In this document: positions 42,754 to 52,544 of the stretch, piece by piece | Layout of the letters: each line of letters begins with the position of its first letter | Numbering within the stretch: the stretch's first letter is position 1 | Assembly: GCF_000445445.1 (NCBI RefSeq) | Contig: NZ_ASXP01000002.1 | Coordinates: 1,069,001-1,133,000 of the forward strand | DNA from: Sporomusa ovata DSM 2662 | Lineage (GTDB): Bacteria; Bacillota; Negativicutes; Sporomusales; Sporomusaceae | Direction of reading: 5' to 3' | DNA: 64,000 nt | Notes under the pieces: generated by a model | What the model saw: only the letters and a program-made list of their open reading frames with translations | Told to the model about the DNA's origin: nothing | Database searches by the model: none | Made by a program: the position numbers and the translations under genes

Positions 42754-43394
42754 ATGGATTTTTGCGCAAAATTAGCTGCAATGGCTGTGAAATATAATAT
42801 CAAACTTAGTGATAAGCAATTGGAGGAGTTGACTTGTTACTATGAAATGCTGAGGGACAGAGATTATATCCGCAACGCCGAAATAACGGTAGGTACAATG
42901 ATTGATTGTCTTTCCTGCTATGATGCTATGATGTTTCCGGTTGGTTGTCGGGTTATTGATGTGGCCGCCGGGCCTGGATTTCCCGGCATACCGCTAAAAA
43001 TATTGCGGCCGGATAGTAAGCTTTGTTTGCTTGATGCCTCAGATTATCGGCTGGAATTTTGGCGGGAAGTTGTCGATCAGCTAAAGTTATCTGATGTGAC
43101 GCTGGTTCATGCTCCGGTTGAGGAAGTCATACTTATGCCAGAGCATCGTGAACAATATCAGGTTGCCGTATCGCGTGGCCTTTCCTTTTCACTCAGCAAA
43201 TTGGTTGAGTTATGTCTTCAATTGGTTAAGCCGGACGGTTATTATATTCAGTTTGAGGTCGAGCGCCGCAAAAGAAGTGCCTGATGCAGCGGCAAAAGTT
43301 GCCGCCGGGGGTGGGCAATTGGTTAAAACTGTGACGCAAGAACTTAGAAAAACGTACATTTGTCTATAGTAAAAAAAGGATAAAACCAGCGTAG
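42754..43394 (+). pseudogene. RsmG-like methyltransferase, frameshifted (MT1)
   Basis: SAM-dependent methyltransferase related to RsmG/GidB and closest to the gene at 47654. Intact part: LSCYDAMMFPVGCRVIDVAA, the SAM loop GPGFPGIPLKILRPD and LDASDYRLEFWREVVDQL. Near 43270 the frame breaks: after FEVERRK the homologous continuation EVPDAAAKVAAGGGQLVKT is in another frame, consistent with a 2-base loss. A second shift occurs near the end. AGGAG precedes the ATG. A further open piece (about 43391-43480, ILIISVAPDGDSSFW) of unknown origin follows. Confidence 0.8.
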
Positions 43395-43526
43395 ATATTC
43401 TGATAATTTCTGTAGCTCCGGATGGCGATAGTTCATTTTGGGAGCCACTGCGTTCCAAAATCATAACTACAGCGAAATGATATAAAGAAAAGTTTTACTA
43501 CCATAAACTAAGGGAGATGGAAACAA

Positions 43527-44258
43527 ATGTCATTATTGGAAACGGCCCAAATTCGGCTCGCTAAGATTGCAGCGGAAAATGGCTGGAGCGAACAAGAAAA
43601 AGTCTTAATTGTATCGGCGCGGGATCTTACCCCGGAAGAAGCGATCGGTAAACCTGACCGTGATGATTATCCTTTACTTAACGGGAAAGAAGTTATGCTG
43701 GAATCGCGTCTGGGCGAGGGAATCGGTCAGGCGTTTACCGATCAGCCGGGACGCTGGGAAGGGACGCTGGGTAATGTACTAAATCTGAAACTTGATACGA
43801 ATTTTCACCGGGCGATTTTTGTAGCGACGTTAAATGCCCTAATGCGCAGTTTAAACCAGGTGGAAGCGACAATTCATTGCAAAGATGCAGAACCTGCGCA
43901 ATGTGCCCAAAAACTGCCGGAATATATTCGCGAAAAATATGGCAACCCCAAAATCGCTTTTATTGGTTTTCAGCCGGCCATGATCCAGTCTTTGAACGAG
44001 GCCGGATTTGAACTACGGGCAAGTGATCTTAATCCGGACAATATCGGTCAAATTCGTTGCGGCACGCGAATCTACGACGCGGCCTTGAATGCGGAGCATG
44101 CCCGCTGGGCGGATATCGTGCTCAGTACGGGCAGTGTGCTGGTTAACGACACCTATCATGAACTGCAGCAAGGCAAACCGGTGATTTATTTCGGTGTAAC
44201 TGTAGCCGGGTTGGCCGCGATGTTCAATTTACCGCGAATTTGTTTTTGCGGACACTGA
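43527..44258 (+). CDS. DUF4213/DUF364 protein (putative metal-chelate binding)
   Basis: 243 residues in two parts: an N-terminal enolase-like DUF4213 domain and a C-terminal Rossmann-like DUF364 domain (KIAFIGFQPAMIQSLNEAG, then ADIVLSTGSVLVNDT). The family is annotated as putative heavy-metal chelation and often lies beside iron/siderophore or cobalamin transport genes. The C-terminus ends PRICFCGH, a possible metal site. GGGAGATGG precedes the ATG. It is placed between RsmG-like genes upstream of the TonB receptors, so it probably handles the imported metal complex. Confidence 0.85.
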   Translation: MSLLETAQIRLAKIAAENGWSEQEKVLIVSARDLTPEEAIGKPDRDDYPLLNGKEVMLESRLGEGIGQAFTDQPGRWEGTLGNVLNLKLDTNFHRAIFVATLNALMRSLNQVEATIHCKDAEPAQCAQKLPEYIREKYGNPKIAFIGFQPAMIQSLNEAGFELRASDLNPDNIGQIRCGTRIYDAALNAEHARWADIVLSTGSVLVNDTYHELQQGKPVIYFGVTVAGLAAMFNLPRICFCGH

Positions 44259-44289
44259 TAATTATTTTGTTTACAGGAGATGGAAATAA

Positions 44290-45159
44290 ATGACCTTTTA
44301 CCCTGTAATGGCTGCTGTTGCTGAAGAATGCGGCATTAGCCTGGATAAAAAACAGCTAGAAATGTTTTCACGGTACTATGACTTATATACCGCCTGGAAG
44401 GGAGAAGACAATCCAAACTATAATCCCGAATCGCGCGAAATAGCCATAAATAGCTTCCTTTATCCACTTTCCTGTTATGACGCCGCCATTTTTCCTGTTG
44501 GCTGTCGGGTTATTGATATCGGCACAGGCGGGGGGATTCCCGGTTTGCCATTAAAAATACTGCGGCCGGATATTGAACTCTATTTGCTGGATTTTCAAAG
44601 TGATCGACTGGTATTTTTACAGGAGGTAGTCGCTCGACTGGGATTGTCCGGCGTGACAATGGTACATGCCTGGGCTGAAGATATCGGTAATCAGCGAGGA
44701 CATCGCGAACAATACCAGGTTGCCCTTTCCCGTGGCTTGGGTTCACCAATGAAGGTTTTGGTCGAATTGGCTTTGCCACTGCTGAGTCAAGGCGGGCATT
44801 TTATCGCCTTCAAGGGTAGCCGTTTTCAGGAGGACGTGGCGGAAGCCGCCGAAATGATGGCGTTATTGGGTGGATCGGCAGCTAAGGCAATGCCGGTTCA
44901 ACTTCCCGGATTAGAAAATGACAGAATAAATATTTACATAAAGAAAACAGCCCCGACGCCGGCGAATTATCCGCGGCCGTGTTTCTGTAAATACGCAAGT
45001 ACAATAGAAAAACAGCGAAATTTAGTAAAGGTATTCAGTACGTTTGCCGAAAGCCTTCCCGCCGATGCCAAGAGTAACACGGTAATGAGCTTTCTTAAAC
45101 TGCAGGGCAAGCAAGGTGGCAAATCGGCGGCAAAACAGCAACAAGCCTCTTGCCATTAA
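44290..45159 (+). CDS. RsmG-like SAM methyltransferase (MT2)
   Basis: 289-residue Rossmann methyltransferase of the RsmG/GidB family. SAM loop VIDIGTGGGIPGLPLKIL, acidic ribose-binding LLDFQSDRLVFLQ, and the family lysine block FIAFKGSRF are present. It differs from housekeeping RsmG: the RNA-facing C-terminus has YPRPCFCKYAS and an extra tail. The start follows AGGAGATGG. It sits 55 bp upstream of TonB receptor 1. Its dedicated position suggests modification of a small molecule, or possibly rRNA protection; the ligand cannot be read from sequence. Confidence 0.85.
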   Translation: MTFYPVMAAVAEECGISLDKKQLEMFSRYYDLYTAWKGEDNPNYNPESREIAINSFLYPLSCYDAAIFPVGCRVIDIGTGGGIPGLPLKILRPDIELYLLDFQSDRLVFLQEVVARLGLSGVTMVHAWAEDIGNQRGHREQYQVALSRGLGSPMKVLVELALPLLSQGGHFIAFKGSRFQEDVAEAAEMMALLGGSAAKAMPVQLPGLENDRINIYIKKTAPTPANYPRPCFCKYASTIEKQRNLVKVFSTFAESLPADAKSNTVMSFLKLQGKQGGKSAAKQQQASCH

Positions 45160-45214
45160 TTGCTGTGTCCAAGGAAGAAAGACAAGCTGATTATAAAATG
45201 GAAGGCGATGAAAG

Positions 45215-47482
45215 ATGAAGAAGTCCAACAAGGCAATGAGAATGCAGCTGGGTGGTTTTACGTTGGTTTTGGCGTTATCCTGCTGGACACCGGGAGGGGT
45301 GCTGGCGGAAGAGAATCAGGGCGCTGCCGCTGCACAACAAGAACAAGCAGTAGATCAGCAACAAGACCAACAAAACAAACCGACCGTCACTGTAGACGAG
45401 CAGCAGACTACAAAAGTCCCGGTAGCTGAAGTGGAAGTCAAGGCGGAAAAAGAAAAGAAGAAAAAGCTGACCATCGGGCAACAGGATGACGCCGAGGGTG
45501 TCAACGATTACGTGGTAACCCACTCCTCCACTGGCAGTAAATCCGACGTTGCCAATAAGGATTTGCCGCAATTGATAACGGTTATTGGTCAAAAAATCAT
45601 GGAAGAACAGCGTCCAACGAATTTTAACGATGCTCTGGCTAATGTTGCCGGCATATCGGTACAATCGGTAATTCCCAACTATTTGGGCGGCTGTAGCTTT
45701 AATGTGCGAGGGTTTAGCAGTGATAGTACCATAAACGTGAACGGATTATGGGATACGGTCAGTGCAGTGTCCAACTGGACGGGCAATCTGGACCGGATTG
45801 AAGTGCTCAAAGGACCGGCCGCGGTGCTTTATGGCGAAGGAAGTCCTGGCGGCATAATCAACTTCATCACTAAAAAGCCGCTGCCCTATTACCAATTTAC
45901 CGTGGGCACCGACTTCCGGTCCTGGGGCGGAAAATCACAGGATATCGACCTGTCGCTCCCGTTGACCAAGGATAAGAAATGGCTGTCTCGCACTATTGTT
46001 CAAAATGCCGACTACCGGGTTTTTCAGCGGCGCAACATTTCCTACAAGCGGTTCGACGGCAGTGTTATTGTTCAGGGCCAGCCCCGCACGGATACCATCT
46101 ATACCTTTGAATTCCAGTTTCATGATCATGACGGGTCGTCAACTTCCGCCTGGGTGCCCACTAAGGGTACGATATTGCCGCCCTATCATCTAGTGCCTTA
46201 CGATGGGTATTATTATAACCCCAAAAGAAAAATATACTATATTGACCGCAGTATTTCGGGTCAGGTGGAACACAAATTCAACGATATTTGGACCGTGCGC
46301 TCGGCGTTACGGTACAGCAAATCATCTACTGACTGGTTCTCACAGGGTGGGACCACGCTTGATTTAAAAACCCTGAAAGTCAGTCAATCATGGTCGAGAA
46401 GCATTAAGGAGGCAGATGTTTTTTCCTGGGATACTACCGCCAACGCCAAGTTTAAAGGCTGGGGGCTTGAACACAGTTTGACAACCGGTTTTACCTGGTC
46501 CCGATTTACCGGAAGGACTCTTTATAGTGCGTCGGGACCAATGGACAGTGTTGATTTATATAATCCGGTTTTCCCCGACACCCTGTCTGATCCAACCTAT
46601 CTTCGTACGAACTTCTCCCCAACTCACACTTATAGGCTGGGCAGCTATCTAAATGATATCATTGAACTTACTCCTAAGCTCAAAATCACGGGGGGTATAA
46701 GTTACACGGGCGAAAAAGAAGATGGGGAAAATAATAATCGAAACCGGTTTGGTACCAGCCATCGGGTCGGGGCGACGTACGAAGCCGCGCCGGGAATTAC
46801 CTGGTTTACCGGTTATTCGACTTCCTATGAACCGCACAATCCTTGGACAAATGATGCTGGGAAAACATTCTATTTCGAACCGGAAACCGGTGATCAAATC
46901 GAGGGCGGCCTTAAGATAGACCAGGGCAACCGTGCCAGCATTACTATGTCGGTCTACCGCATCCGGCGTAAAAATATACCTTACACGATTTACGACGAAA
47001 CTGGTGCTGGTAATGACCAATACCTTCAAATTGGCGAAGAAAAAAGCCGGGGCTTTGACCTTGACGCTACTTATGTCATTCGGCCGGGTTGGAATCTTCT
47101 GATGGCTTATTCCCATTGCAATGCCCGTATTGAGAAGGATGATTATTATAAGACCGGGACGGTATTTCCCAATTCGCCGCTCAATACGTTCAGACTATGG
47201 AGTACCTATGAATTTCAGGAAGGTCCCCGGAAGGGATTGGGCTTTGGCGGCGGTGTGACGTATGTCGGCAAGCGCACGGTCTCATGGAATAACAGCAGGG
47301 GATGGATAGACGCTTATACGACCATCGACGGGGTTATTTATTATAAGACTAAGGATTGGCGTTATTCCCTCAATGCCTACAATCTGACCAACCGTAAGTA
47401 TTGGTGGATGGGCGGTTCAACAGTTGTTTGCGCCGGCGCACCCCGCAACTTTGTATTCCGCATTGAAAAAAGTTTCTCTTAA
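45215..47482 (+). CDS. TonB-dependent siderophore-type receptor 1
   Basis: Outer-membrane ligand-gated channel of 755 residues. Signal peptide (about residues 1-30, ending VLAEE), a Gln/Glu-rich linker, then a putative TonB-interacting segment (VAEVEVKAEK). The plug domain has LPQLITVIGQKIMEEQRPTN, LDRIEVLKGPAAVLYGEGSP and GGIINFITKKPL. The beta-barrel ends with aromatic IEKSFS, the typical C-terminal phenylalanine signal. It resembles FhuA/FpvA-type siderophore receptors. It follows MT2 and is paralogous to receptor 2 at 48354. GGAAGG precedes the ATG. Confidence 0.95.
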   Translation: MKKSNKAMRMQLGGFTLVLALSCWTPGGVLAEENQGAAAAQQEQAVDQQQDQQNKPTVTVDEQQTTKVPVAEVEVKAEKEKKKKLTIGQQDDAEGVNDYVVTHSSTGSKSDVANKDLPQLITVIGQKIMEEQRPTNFNDALANVAGISVQSVIPNYLGGCSFNVRGFSSDSTINVNGLWDTVSAVSNWTGNLDRIEVLKGPAAVLYGEGSPGGIINFITKKPLPYYQFTVGTDFRSWGGKSQDIDLSLPLTKDKKWLSRTIVQNADYRVFQRRNISYKRFDGSVIVQGQPRTDTIYTFEFQFHDHDGSSTSAWVPTKGTILPPYHLVPYDGYYYNPKRKIYYIDRSISGQVEHKFNDIWTVRSALRYSKSSTDWFSQGGTTLDLKTLKVSQSWSRSIKEADVFSWDTTANAKFKGWGLEHSLTTGFTWSRFTGRTLYSASGPMDSVDLYNPVFPDTLSDPTYLRTNFSPTHTYRLGSYLNDIIELTPKLKITGGISYTGEKEDGENNNRNRFGTSHRVGATYEAAPGITWFTGYSTSYEPHNPWTNDAGKTFYFEPETGDQIEGGLKIDQGNRASITMSVYRIRRKNIPYTIYDETGAGNDQYLQIGEEKSRGFDLDATYVIRPGWNLLMAYSHCNARIEKDDYYKTGTVFPNSPLNTFRLWSTYEFQEGPRKGLGFGGGVTYVGKRTVSWNNSRGWIDAYTTIDGVIYYKTKDWRYSLNAYNLTNRKYWWMGGSTVVCAGAPRNFVFRIEKSFS

Positions 47483-47653
47483 CATATCGAAATGTTCGAT
47501 TAGTAAAAAATCTGACTTAACTAACAGGCATTTTTGGTGCGTGTTATTACGGTAAAAAAGCCAATTACTTTTTAATTGCATCACCTGGACAAGGTTATAA
47601 ATTAATAACGAAAAAATTGCGGCTGAAAAATTAACAGAGGGAGAATGAAATAA

Positions 47654-48286
47654 ATGACTTTAAGTGCGGAATTGGCTACTATGTCGGCAAAAAATAACAT
47701 AATACTCAGCAGCAAACAAGTAGAAGACTTAAATTGTTACTATGAGATGTTAAAAGCCCGGGATTATATTCGGGATGCTGACATAACAATAAGGACCATT
47801 ATTGATTGTCTTTCCTGCTATGATCCGTTGGTCTTTCCTATTGGCGGTAAGGTTATTGATATTGCCTCCGGGGCGGGATTTCCCGGCATACCGCTGAAAA
47901 TACTGCGGCCAGATATAAAGCTTTGCATGCTTGACGCCTCAGATAGCCGGCTGTCTTTTCGGCAGGAAGTTATCGATCAACTAAAGCTTAGCGAAGTTAC
48001 AACAATTCATTGCCGGGTTGAGGACGCGGCAACTATGCCGGAACACCAGGGACAATATCAGGTTGCCTTGTCGCGCGGACTTTCTTTTCATTTGAGCAAA
48101 TTGGTGGAGTCATGTTTCCCCTTGGTTAAGCCCGGCGGCTATTATATCGCGTTTGAGTTTGAACGTACGAAGGGCGAAGTGCCAGAAGCCGCAGCCACTA
48201 TTGCGGCAATGGGTGGTGAATTGACCAAAACCGTGGCCCGAGAAATTGAAAAAAGGGTATTTGTTTATGTAAAAAAAGTAAGGTAG
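47654..48286 (+). CDS. RsmG-like SAM methyltransferase (MT3)
   Basis: 210 residues, closely similar to broken MT1. SAM loop VIDIASGAGFPGIPLKIL and LDASDSRLSFRQEVIDQL are intact. Where RsmG and MT2 have a KG block, this has YIAFEFERTKGEVPEAA, and the RNA-binding C-terminal tail of RsmG is missing, so it is unlikely to be an rRNA enzyme. It lies 68 bp upstream of TonB receptor 2. The methyltransferase-then-receptor order is thus repeated twice. GAGGGAGAATG precedes the start. Confidence 0.85.
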   Translation: MTLSAELATMSAKNNIILSSKQVEDLNCYYEMLKARDYIRDADITIRTIIDCLSCYDPLVFPIGGKVIDIASGAGFPGIPLKILRPDIKLCMLDASDSRLSFRQEVIDQLKLSEVTTIHCRVEDAATMPEHQGQYQVALSRGLSFHLSKLVESCFPLVKPGGYYIAFEFERTKGEVPEAAATIAAMGGELTKTVAREIEKRVFVYVKKVR

Positions 48287-48353
48287 ACAATAAACTAAAA
48301 AGCCTGAGGCACCTTAGTCCGGGCAAAAAAATAATAGGAGATGGTGGAGAGCG

Positions 48354-50666
48354 ATGAACAAAACAAAAAAGATAATGCGAAAGCGAGTTGGGGCCATGGC
48401 GCTGGCTCTTGCTATGTCCTGTTGGCTGCCAGGAATGGCTCTTGCGGAGGAGAACAGCGATTCCGTGCAAGCGGAAGGGACCAAGGCCGTTGCGGCGGAG
48501 CAACAATCAAATCAGGAACAAGAACAAGCGTCTGAGCAAAAATCGGAGACCAAAGCCGGCAATAACCCGGCCGTAGCAGATACAGTAACTCAATTTGGAA
48601 ACGTACCGATTGCTGAAGTGGAAGTCAAGGCGGATAAGGACAAGAAAAAACTGACCATTGGGCAGCAGGAAAATGCTGAAGGCGTCAAGGATTATGTAAT
48701 AACTCACAGCTATGCCGGCAGTAAATCCGATGTGGAAAATAAGGACTTGCCGCAGTCAATCGCCAGTGTGGGTCAAAAAGTCATGCAAGAGCAGCATGTG
48801 ACGACGATTGATCAGGCGCTTTCTAATATCGCGGGTGTGGCTATGGGTTTGGATTCTCTTGATTATTGGCACACTTCAGGCCGCTATGCTGTTCGTGGTT
48901 TTGGTTCCGGGTTTTACGCTCCGTTTTATGTGAATGGCTTATCAGATACGGACTCGGTAATGTCCAGATGGACAGGCAATTTGGATCGTATCGAGGTTCT
49001 TAAAGGACCGGCATCGGTGCTATATGGAAGCAGCTCACCAGGGGGGCTATTTAACTTTGTCACCAAAAAACCACTGCCATATGAGTCATTTACCATCGGT
49101 ACCGATGTTCGTTCCTGGAGCGGTCGGTCGATGGATATTGATATGTCGATTCCGCTGACCAAGGACAAGAAATGGCTGTCGCGCACCATTATTCAAAATG
49201 CCAATTACGGGGATTATAGATGGGGAGACTCCAGGTCTAAACGTTTCGATGGCAGTTTTATTGTGCAAGGTCAGCCAAAGGAAAACCTTACATATACCTT
49301 CGAGGGGAGCTATCATCATCATACCGGATCGGACCCGAGCGACATCGGGTTTTTACCGGCAACGGGAACAATTTATTCACCACATGGGTTAATTCCCTAT
49401 AAGGCTAATTATACCTATTATAGAGATTTTAAATATATCGGACGAGGTATTCAGGCCCGGGTGGATTACAAGGTAAACGACATTTGGACTATTCACTCCG
49501 CCTTTAGTTACAGCAATCGGTCAAGCTATTATGATCGGATAATGGGTAATAGAACAGTTGATCTTACTACCCTTACCCAAAAAGTAAGCTGGACAGAAAA
49601 ACTGGCGCTGTCTCATACCAAAGCTTGGGATACGAATGCCAACGGAAAATTTAAAGCCTGGGGTGTTAATCATGATTTAACCTTAGGCTATACCTGGTCG
49701 AATAATGCTTGGCATAGTGCCTGGTCTAAAGGCTGTTCAAGATATGGAGATATTTCCTTGTTTGACCCAGTTTACCCTATTCCGTATGTTGGGTATAGTT
49801 ATTATTATCCTAATTGGACTGTTGAAAAACGTTTTGGGAGTTATATTTCAGATGTAGTAGAACTTTCCCCAAAAGTTAAGTTGGCCCTCGGGGGCAGTAT
49901 TACCCGTCGAGAACTAAGTACTGCTATAAATCCCAATACTTTGGGACGAAGTTCGCGGTTGGGGCTTACTTATGAAGCATCGCCTGGGACTACCTGGTTT
50001 ATCGGCCGCTCTACTTACTATCAACCGTTGAGTCCATCGGATAACGAGATAGGTCAAATATTCTATTTTAAACCGGAATCCGGTGATCAGGTTGAGGGCG
50101 GTGTTAAGGTCGACATGGGCAACAAGGCCAGCATTACGTTGTCGACTTACCGCATTAGCCGTAAAAATTTGGTTTATACCATCCCTGATACCGATCCAAA
50201 GATATATGCCCAGATTGGTCAGGAAACCAGTAAGGGAATTGAGCTTGATTCTACTTATGTTATTCGACCAGGCTGGAATCTTTTGCTGGCGTATTCAAAT
50301 TGCAATGCTAGAATTGATAAAGATGATTATTATGTGTCTGGTTCCAGACTTCAAAACATACCTGTTAATACTCTGAAATTGTGGAGTACTTATGAAGTTC
50401 AGGATGGACGATGGAAGGGATGGGGTTTTGGCGGCGGCGTAACTCATGTCGGCAAAATGCCGCTCTCCTATAATAACAGTAAAGGCTGGCTGGACGATTA
50501 TACTACAGTTGACGGGCTTATTTATTATAAAACTGAGAAATGTCGCTACTCCCTCAACATATATAATTTGACTAACAAAAAGTATTGGATGTATGGCAAT
50601 TCCAGTTATGCCAAGGCCGGTGATCCGCGAAGCTTTATCTTACGTGCTGAGTGGACTTTCCGTTAA
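48354..50666 (+). CDS. TonB-dependent siderophore-type receptor 2
   Basis: 770-residue paralogue of receptor 1. Basic N-terminus and signal sequence (ALALAMSCWLPGMALAEE), long Gln/Glu/Ala linker, the AEVEVKADK segment and LTIGQQ block shared with receptor 1. Plug with LPQSIASVGQKVMQEQH and LDRIEVLKGPASVLYGSSSP. Barrel ending RAEWTFR; the terminal residue is Arg after Phe, slightly unusual for assembly. The extracellular loops differ from receptor 1, suggesting different ligands. GGAG precedes the ATG. A remnant of a third receptor follows directly. Confidence 0.95.
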   Translation: MNKTKKIMRKRVGAMALALAMSCWLPGMALAEENSDSVQAEGTKAVAAEQQSNQEQEQASEQKSETKAGNNPAVADTVTQFGNVPIAEVEVKADKDKKKLTIGQQENAEGVKDYVITHSYAGSKSDVENKDLPQSIASVGQKVMQEQHVTTIDQALSNIAGVAMGLDSLDYWHTSGRYAVRGFGSGFYAPFYVNGLSDTDSVMSRWTGNLDRIEVLKGPASVLYGSSSPGGLFNFVTKKPLPYESFTIGTDVRSWSGRSMDIDMSIPLTKDKKWLSRTIIQNANYGDYRWGDSRSKRFDGSFIVQGQPKENLTYTFEGSYHHHTGSDPSDIGFLPATGTIYSPHGLIPYKANYTYYRDFKYIGRGIQARVDYKVNDIWTIHSAFSYSNRSSYYDRIMGNRTVDLTTLTQKVSWTEKLALSHTKAWDTNANGKFKAWGVNHDLTLGYTWSNNAWHSAWSKGCSRYGDISLFDPVYPIPYVGYSYYYPNWTVEKRFGSYISDVVELSPKVKLALGGSITRRELSTAINPNTLGRSSRLGLTYEASPGTTWFIGRSTYYQPLSPSDNEIGQIFYFKPESGDQVEGGVKVDMGNKASITLSTYRISRKNLVYTIPDTDPKIYAQIGQETSKGIELDSTYVIRPGWNLLLAYSNCNARIDKDDYYVSGSRLQNIPVNTLKLWSTYEVQDGRWKGWGFGGGVTHVGKMPLSYNNSKGWLDDYTTVDGLIYYKTEKCRYSLNIYNLTNKKYWMYGNSSYAKAGDPRSFILRAEWTFR

Positions 50667-50669
50667 AGA

Positions 50670-50774
50670 TATTGTAGAAAAAACAGGAAGTACTGGGCAT
50701 ATGGTGGCATAAACTATGTTCAAGCAGGTACTCCACTGAACTTTATCCTGTGTGTTGAGCGGACTTTTCAGTAG
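50670..50774 (+). pseudogene. C-terminal remnant of a third TonB receptor
   Basis: About 31 codons, NRKYWAYGGINYVQAGTPLN then FILCVERTFQ and stop, align with the last 30 residues of receptor 2 (NKKYWMYGNSSYAKAGDPRS, FILRAEWTFR). No start or upstream part exists. This indicates past tandem receptors and loss by recombination. Confidence 0.85.
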
Positions 50775-50810
50775 ATAATATTGCCGTATTAAAGGAGTAG
50801 GAAACGAATT

Positions 50811-52523
50811 GTGATCGCTAAAATACTAACTTTTTCCCGTAATCTATGGACACTCCTGATTCCTTACTGGCGGTCGGAAGAACGCTGGGTTTCCGGAGCA
50901 TTGCTCGGCGGTGTTCTGGCTTTGAACATCGGCGAGGTTTATTGGTCCGTAGTATATAATGACTGGCAGAGACTTTTTTATAATAGCTTTCAAGATGTTG
51001 ATTACGCGGAATTTATCCATCAACTGATCCGCTATTTTATCCTCGGCGTTATCTATCTGCTTATGAGGACCTATGAGATTTATTTTCGTCAGATTGTGGA
51101 GCTTCGCTGGCGCCGCTGGCTGTCTAAGCGTTATGCCGGCTGCTGGCTCAAAGATCAGGCTTACTACCGTCTGCGGTTTGCCGTCATTGGTGCGGACAAC
51201 CCCGACCAGCGGATCGCCGAAGACCTGCGCGATTTTCCGATCCAAACGATTGAAATAGTTTTCGGGTTTATCTATACCATGGGATCTTTAGGAGCGTTCG
51301 CCGCCATTCTGTGGAATATGTCAAACCTGGTTACATTCGGCGGGATTCAGATTCCCGGCTTTATTCTGTGGGTCGTTCTGTTCTATTCCATCGTTGGGAC
51401 CTGGATAAATCACCAAATTGGGAAGCCGCTCATCGCATTCGATCGAGAACAGCAGCAATACGAAGCCGATTACCGCTTTGCGTTGGTCCGGCTGCGGGAA
51501 AACGCCGAAGAAATCGCGGCTTCCCGGGGGGAAGAACAGGAACAGCAAAATCTGAGCCGATGTTTCGGCAAGATAGCGTCTAATTGGTTCAATATCATCC
51601 ACCGGGTAAAACGACTCGGGTACTTTCACTTCGGCTATTCCAAGGTTACGGATATAGTTCCTTATCTGGTAATAGCGCCACTATTCTTCACCGGGGCGAT
51701 ACAACTTGGTGAAATGATGCAGACAAAAAATGCATTTGGCAAAGTGGCAGGCTCATTTTCCTGGTTTGTATACAGATATGAATCGCTGGCGAAATGGAAG
51801 GCCACGATAGACCGGCTTATCGGCTTTCAACAAGCGTTGCAGGAGGCAGCAGCAGCCCTTTCTCCGGGCTTAACACGGCAAGCGGTAACGGCAGATGATA
51901 TTCATCTGGAGGAATTTTCCCTTTACCAGCCTGATGATACCGCGATTTTGCAAAATATTGCCCTGCAGTTTCCACCCCGTAGCCGTACTTTAGTCACCGG
52001 ACCTTCAGGTTGTGGGAAAACAACCTTCTTTCGCGCCATCAACGGGCTATGGCCTTTTTGCTGTGGTACTATTAAGCTGCCGGTCGGCACCAGAATGTTG
52101 TATCTTCCCCAGCGAACGTATCTGCCTATTGGTGCGTTGCGTCAGGCAGTGACTTATCCTGAGCCGGCAGAAGTCTACAGCAATGAGTTTGTCAGTCAAA
52201 CGTTAGCTGACTGCGGTTTGTCAAGGCTGTGCAGCAGATTGGATGAAGAATGTCAATGGGATCAGCAGCTTTCCGCCGGTGAGCAACAACGGCTGGCTTT
52301 TGTGCGTGCACTGTTGATTAAACCGCAGTGGCTTTTCCTTGATGAAGCGACTTCGGCGTTAGATGAATTAAGCGAGGCCAGACTTTACCGGCTTCTTATG
52401 GACAGGCTGCCTGATACAGCGATAATAAGCATAGCTCACAAGTCATCATTGATGCAGTTTCACGATCACCGACTGGATTTTAGCAAAATAGGTGATGGTT
52501 TTAGTATATGTGCAAAAAAATAA
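50811..52523 (+). CDS. SbmA/BacA-type ABC transporter, fused membrane and ATPase
   Basis: 570-residue half-transporter of the YddA/BacA-related group, which includes vitamin B12 and peptide importers. N-terminal SbmA/BacA membrane domain (VYWSVVYNDWQRLFYNSFQD, then WRRWLSKRYAGCWL), about six helices. C-terminal ATPase: Walker A GPSGCGKTTFFRA, signature LSAGEQQR, Walker B WLFLDEATSALDE. It follows the receptors and precedes tonB by 21 bp, so it is the inner-membrane step of the same uptake route. The start is GTG at 50811 with AAAGGAGTAGG somewhat distant. Confidence 0.92.
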   Translation: MIAKILTFSRNLWTLLIPYWRSEERWVSGALLGGVLALNIGEVYWSVVYNDWQRLFYNSFQDVDYAEFIHQLIRYFILGVIYLLMRTYEIYFRQIVELRWRRWLSKRYAGCWLKDQAYYRLRFAVIGADNPDQRIAEDLRDFPIQTIEIVFGFIYTMGSLGAFAAILWNMSNLVTFGGIQIPGFILWVVLFYSIVGTWINHQIGKPLIAFDREQQQYEADYRFALVRLRENAEEIAASRGEEQEQQNLSRCFGKIASNWFNIIHRVKRLGYFHFGYSKVTDIVPYLVIAPLFFTGAIQLGEMMQTKNAFGKVAGSFSWFVYRYESLAKWKATIDRLIGFQQALQEAAAALSPGLTRQAVTADDIHLEEFSLYQPDDTAILQNIALQFPPRSRTLVTGPSGCGKTTFFRAINGLWPFCCGTIKLPVGTRMLYLPQRTYLPIGALRQAVTYPEPAEVYSNEFVSQTLADCGLSRLCSRLDEECQWDQQLSAGEQQRLAFVRALLIKPQWLFLDEATSALDELSEARLYRLLMDRLPDTAIISIAHKSSLMQFHDHRLDFSKIGDGFSICAKK

Positions 52524-52544
52524 ATTATTGTAGTGGAGGCTGGA

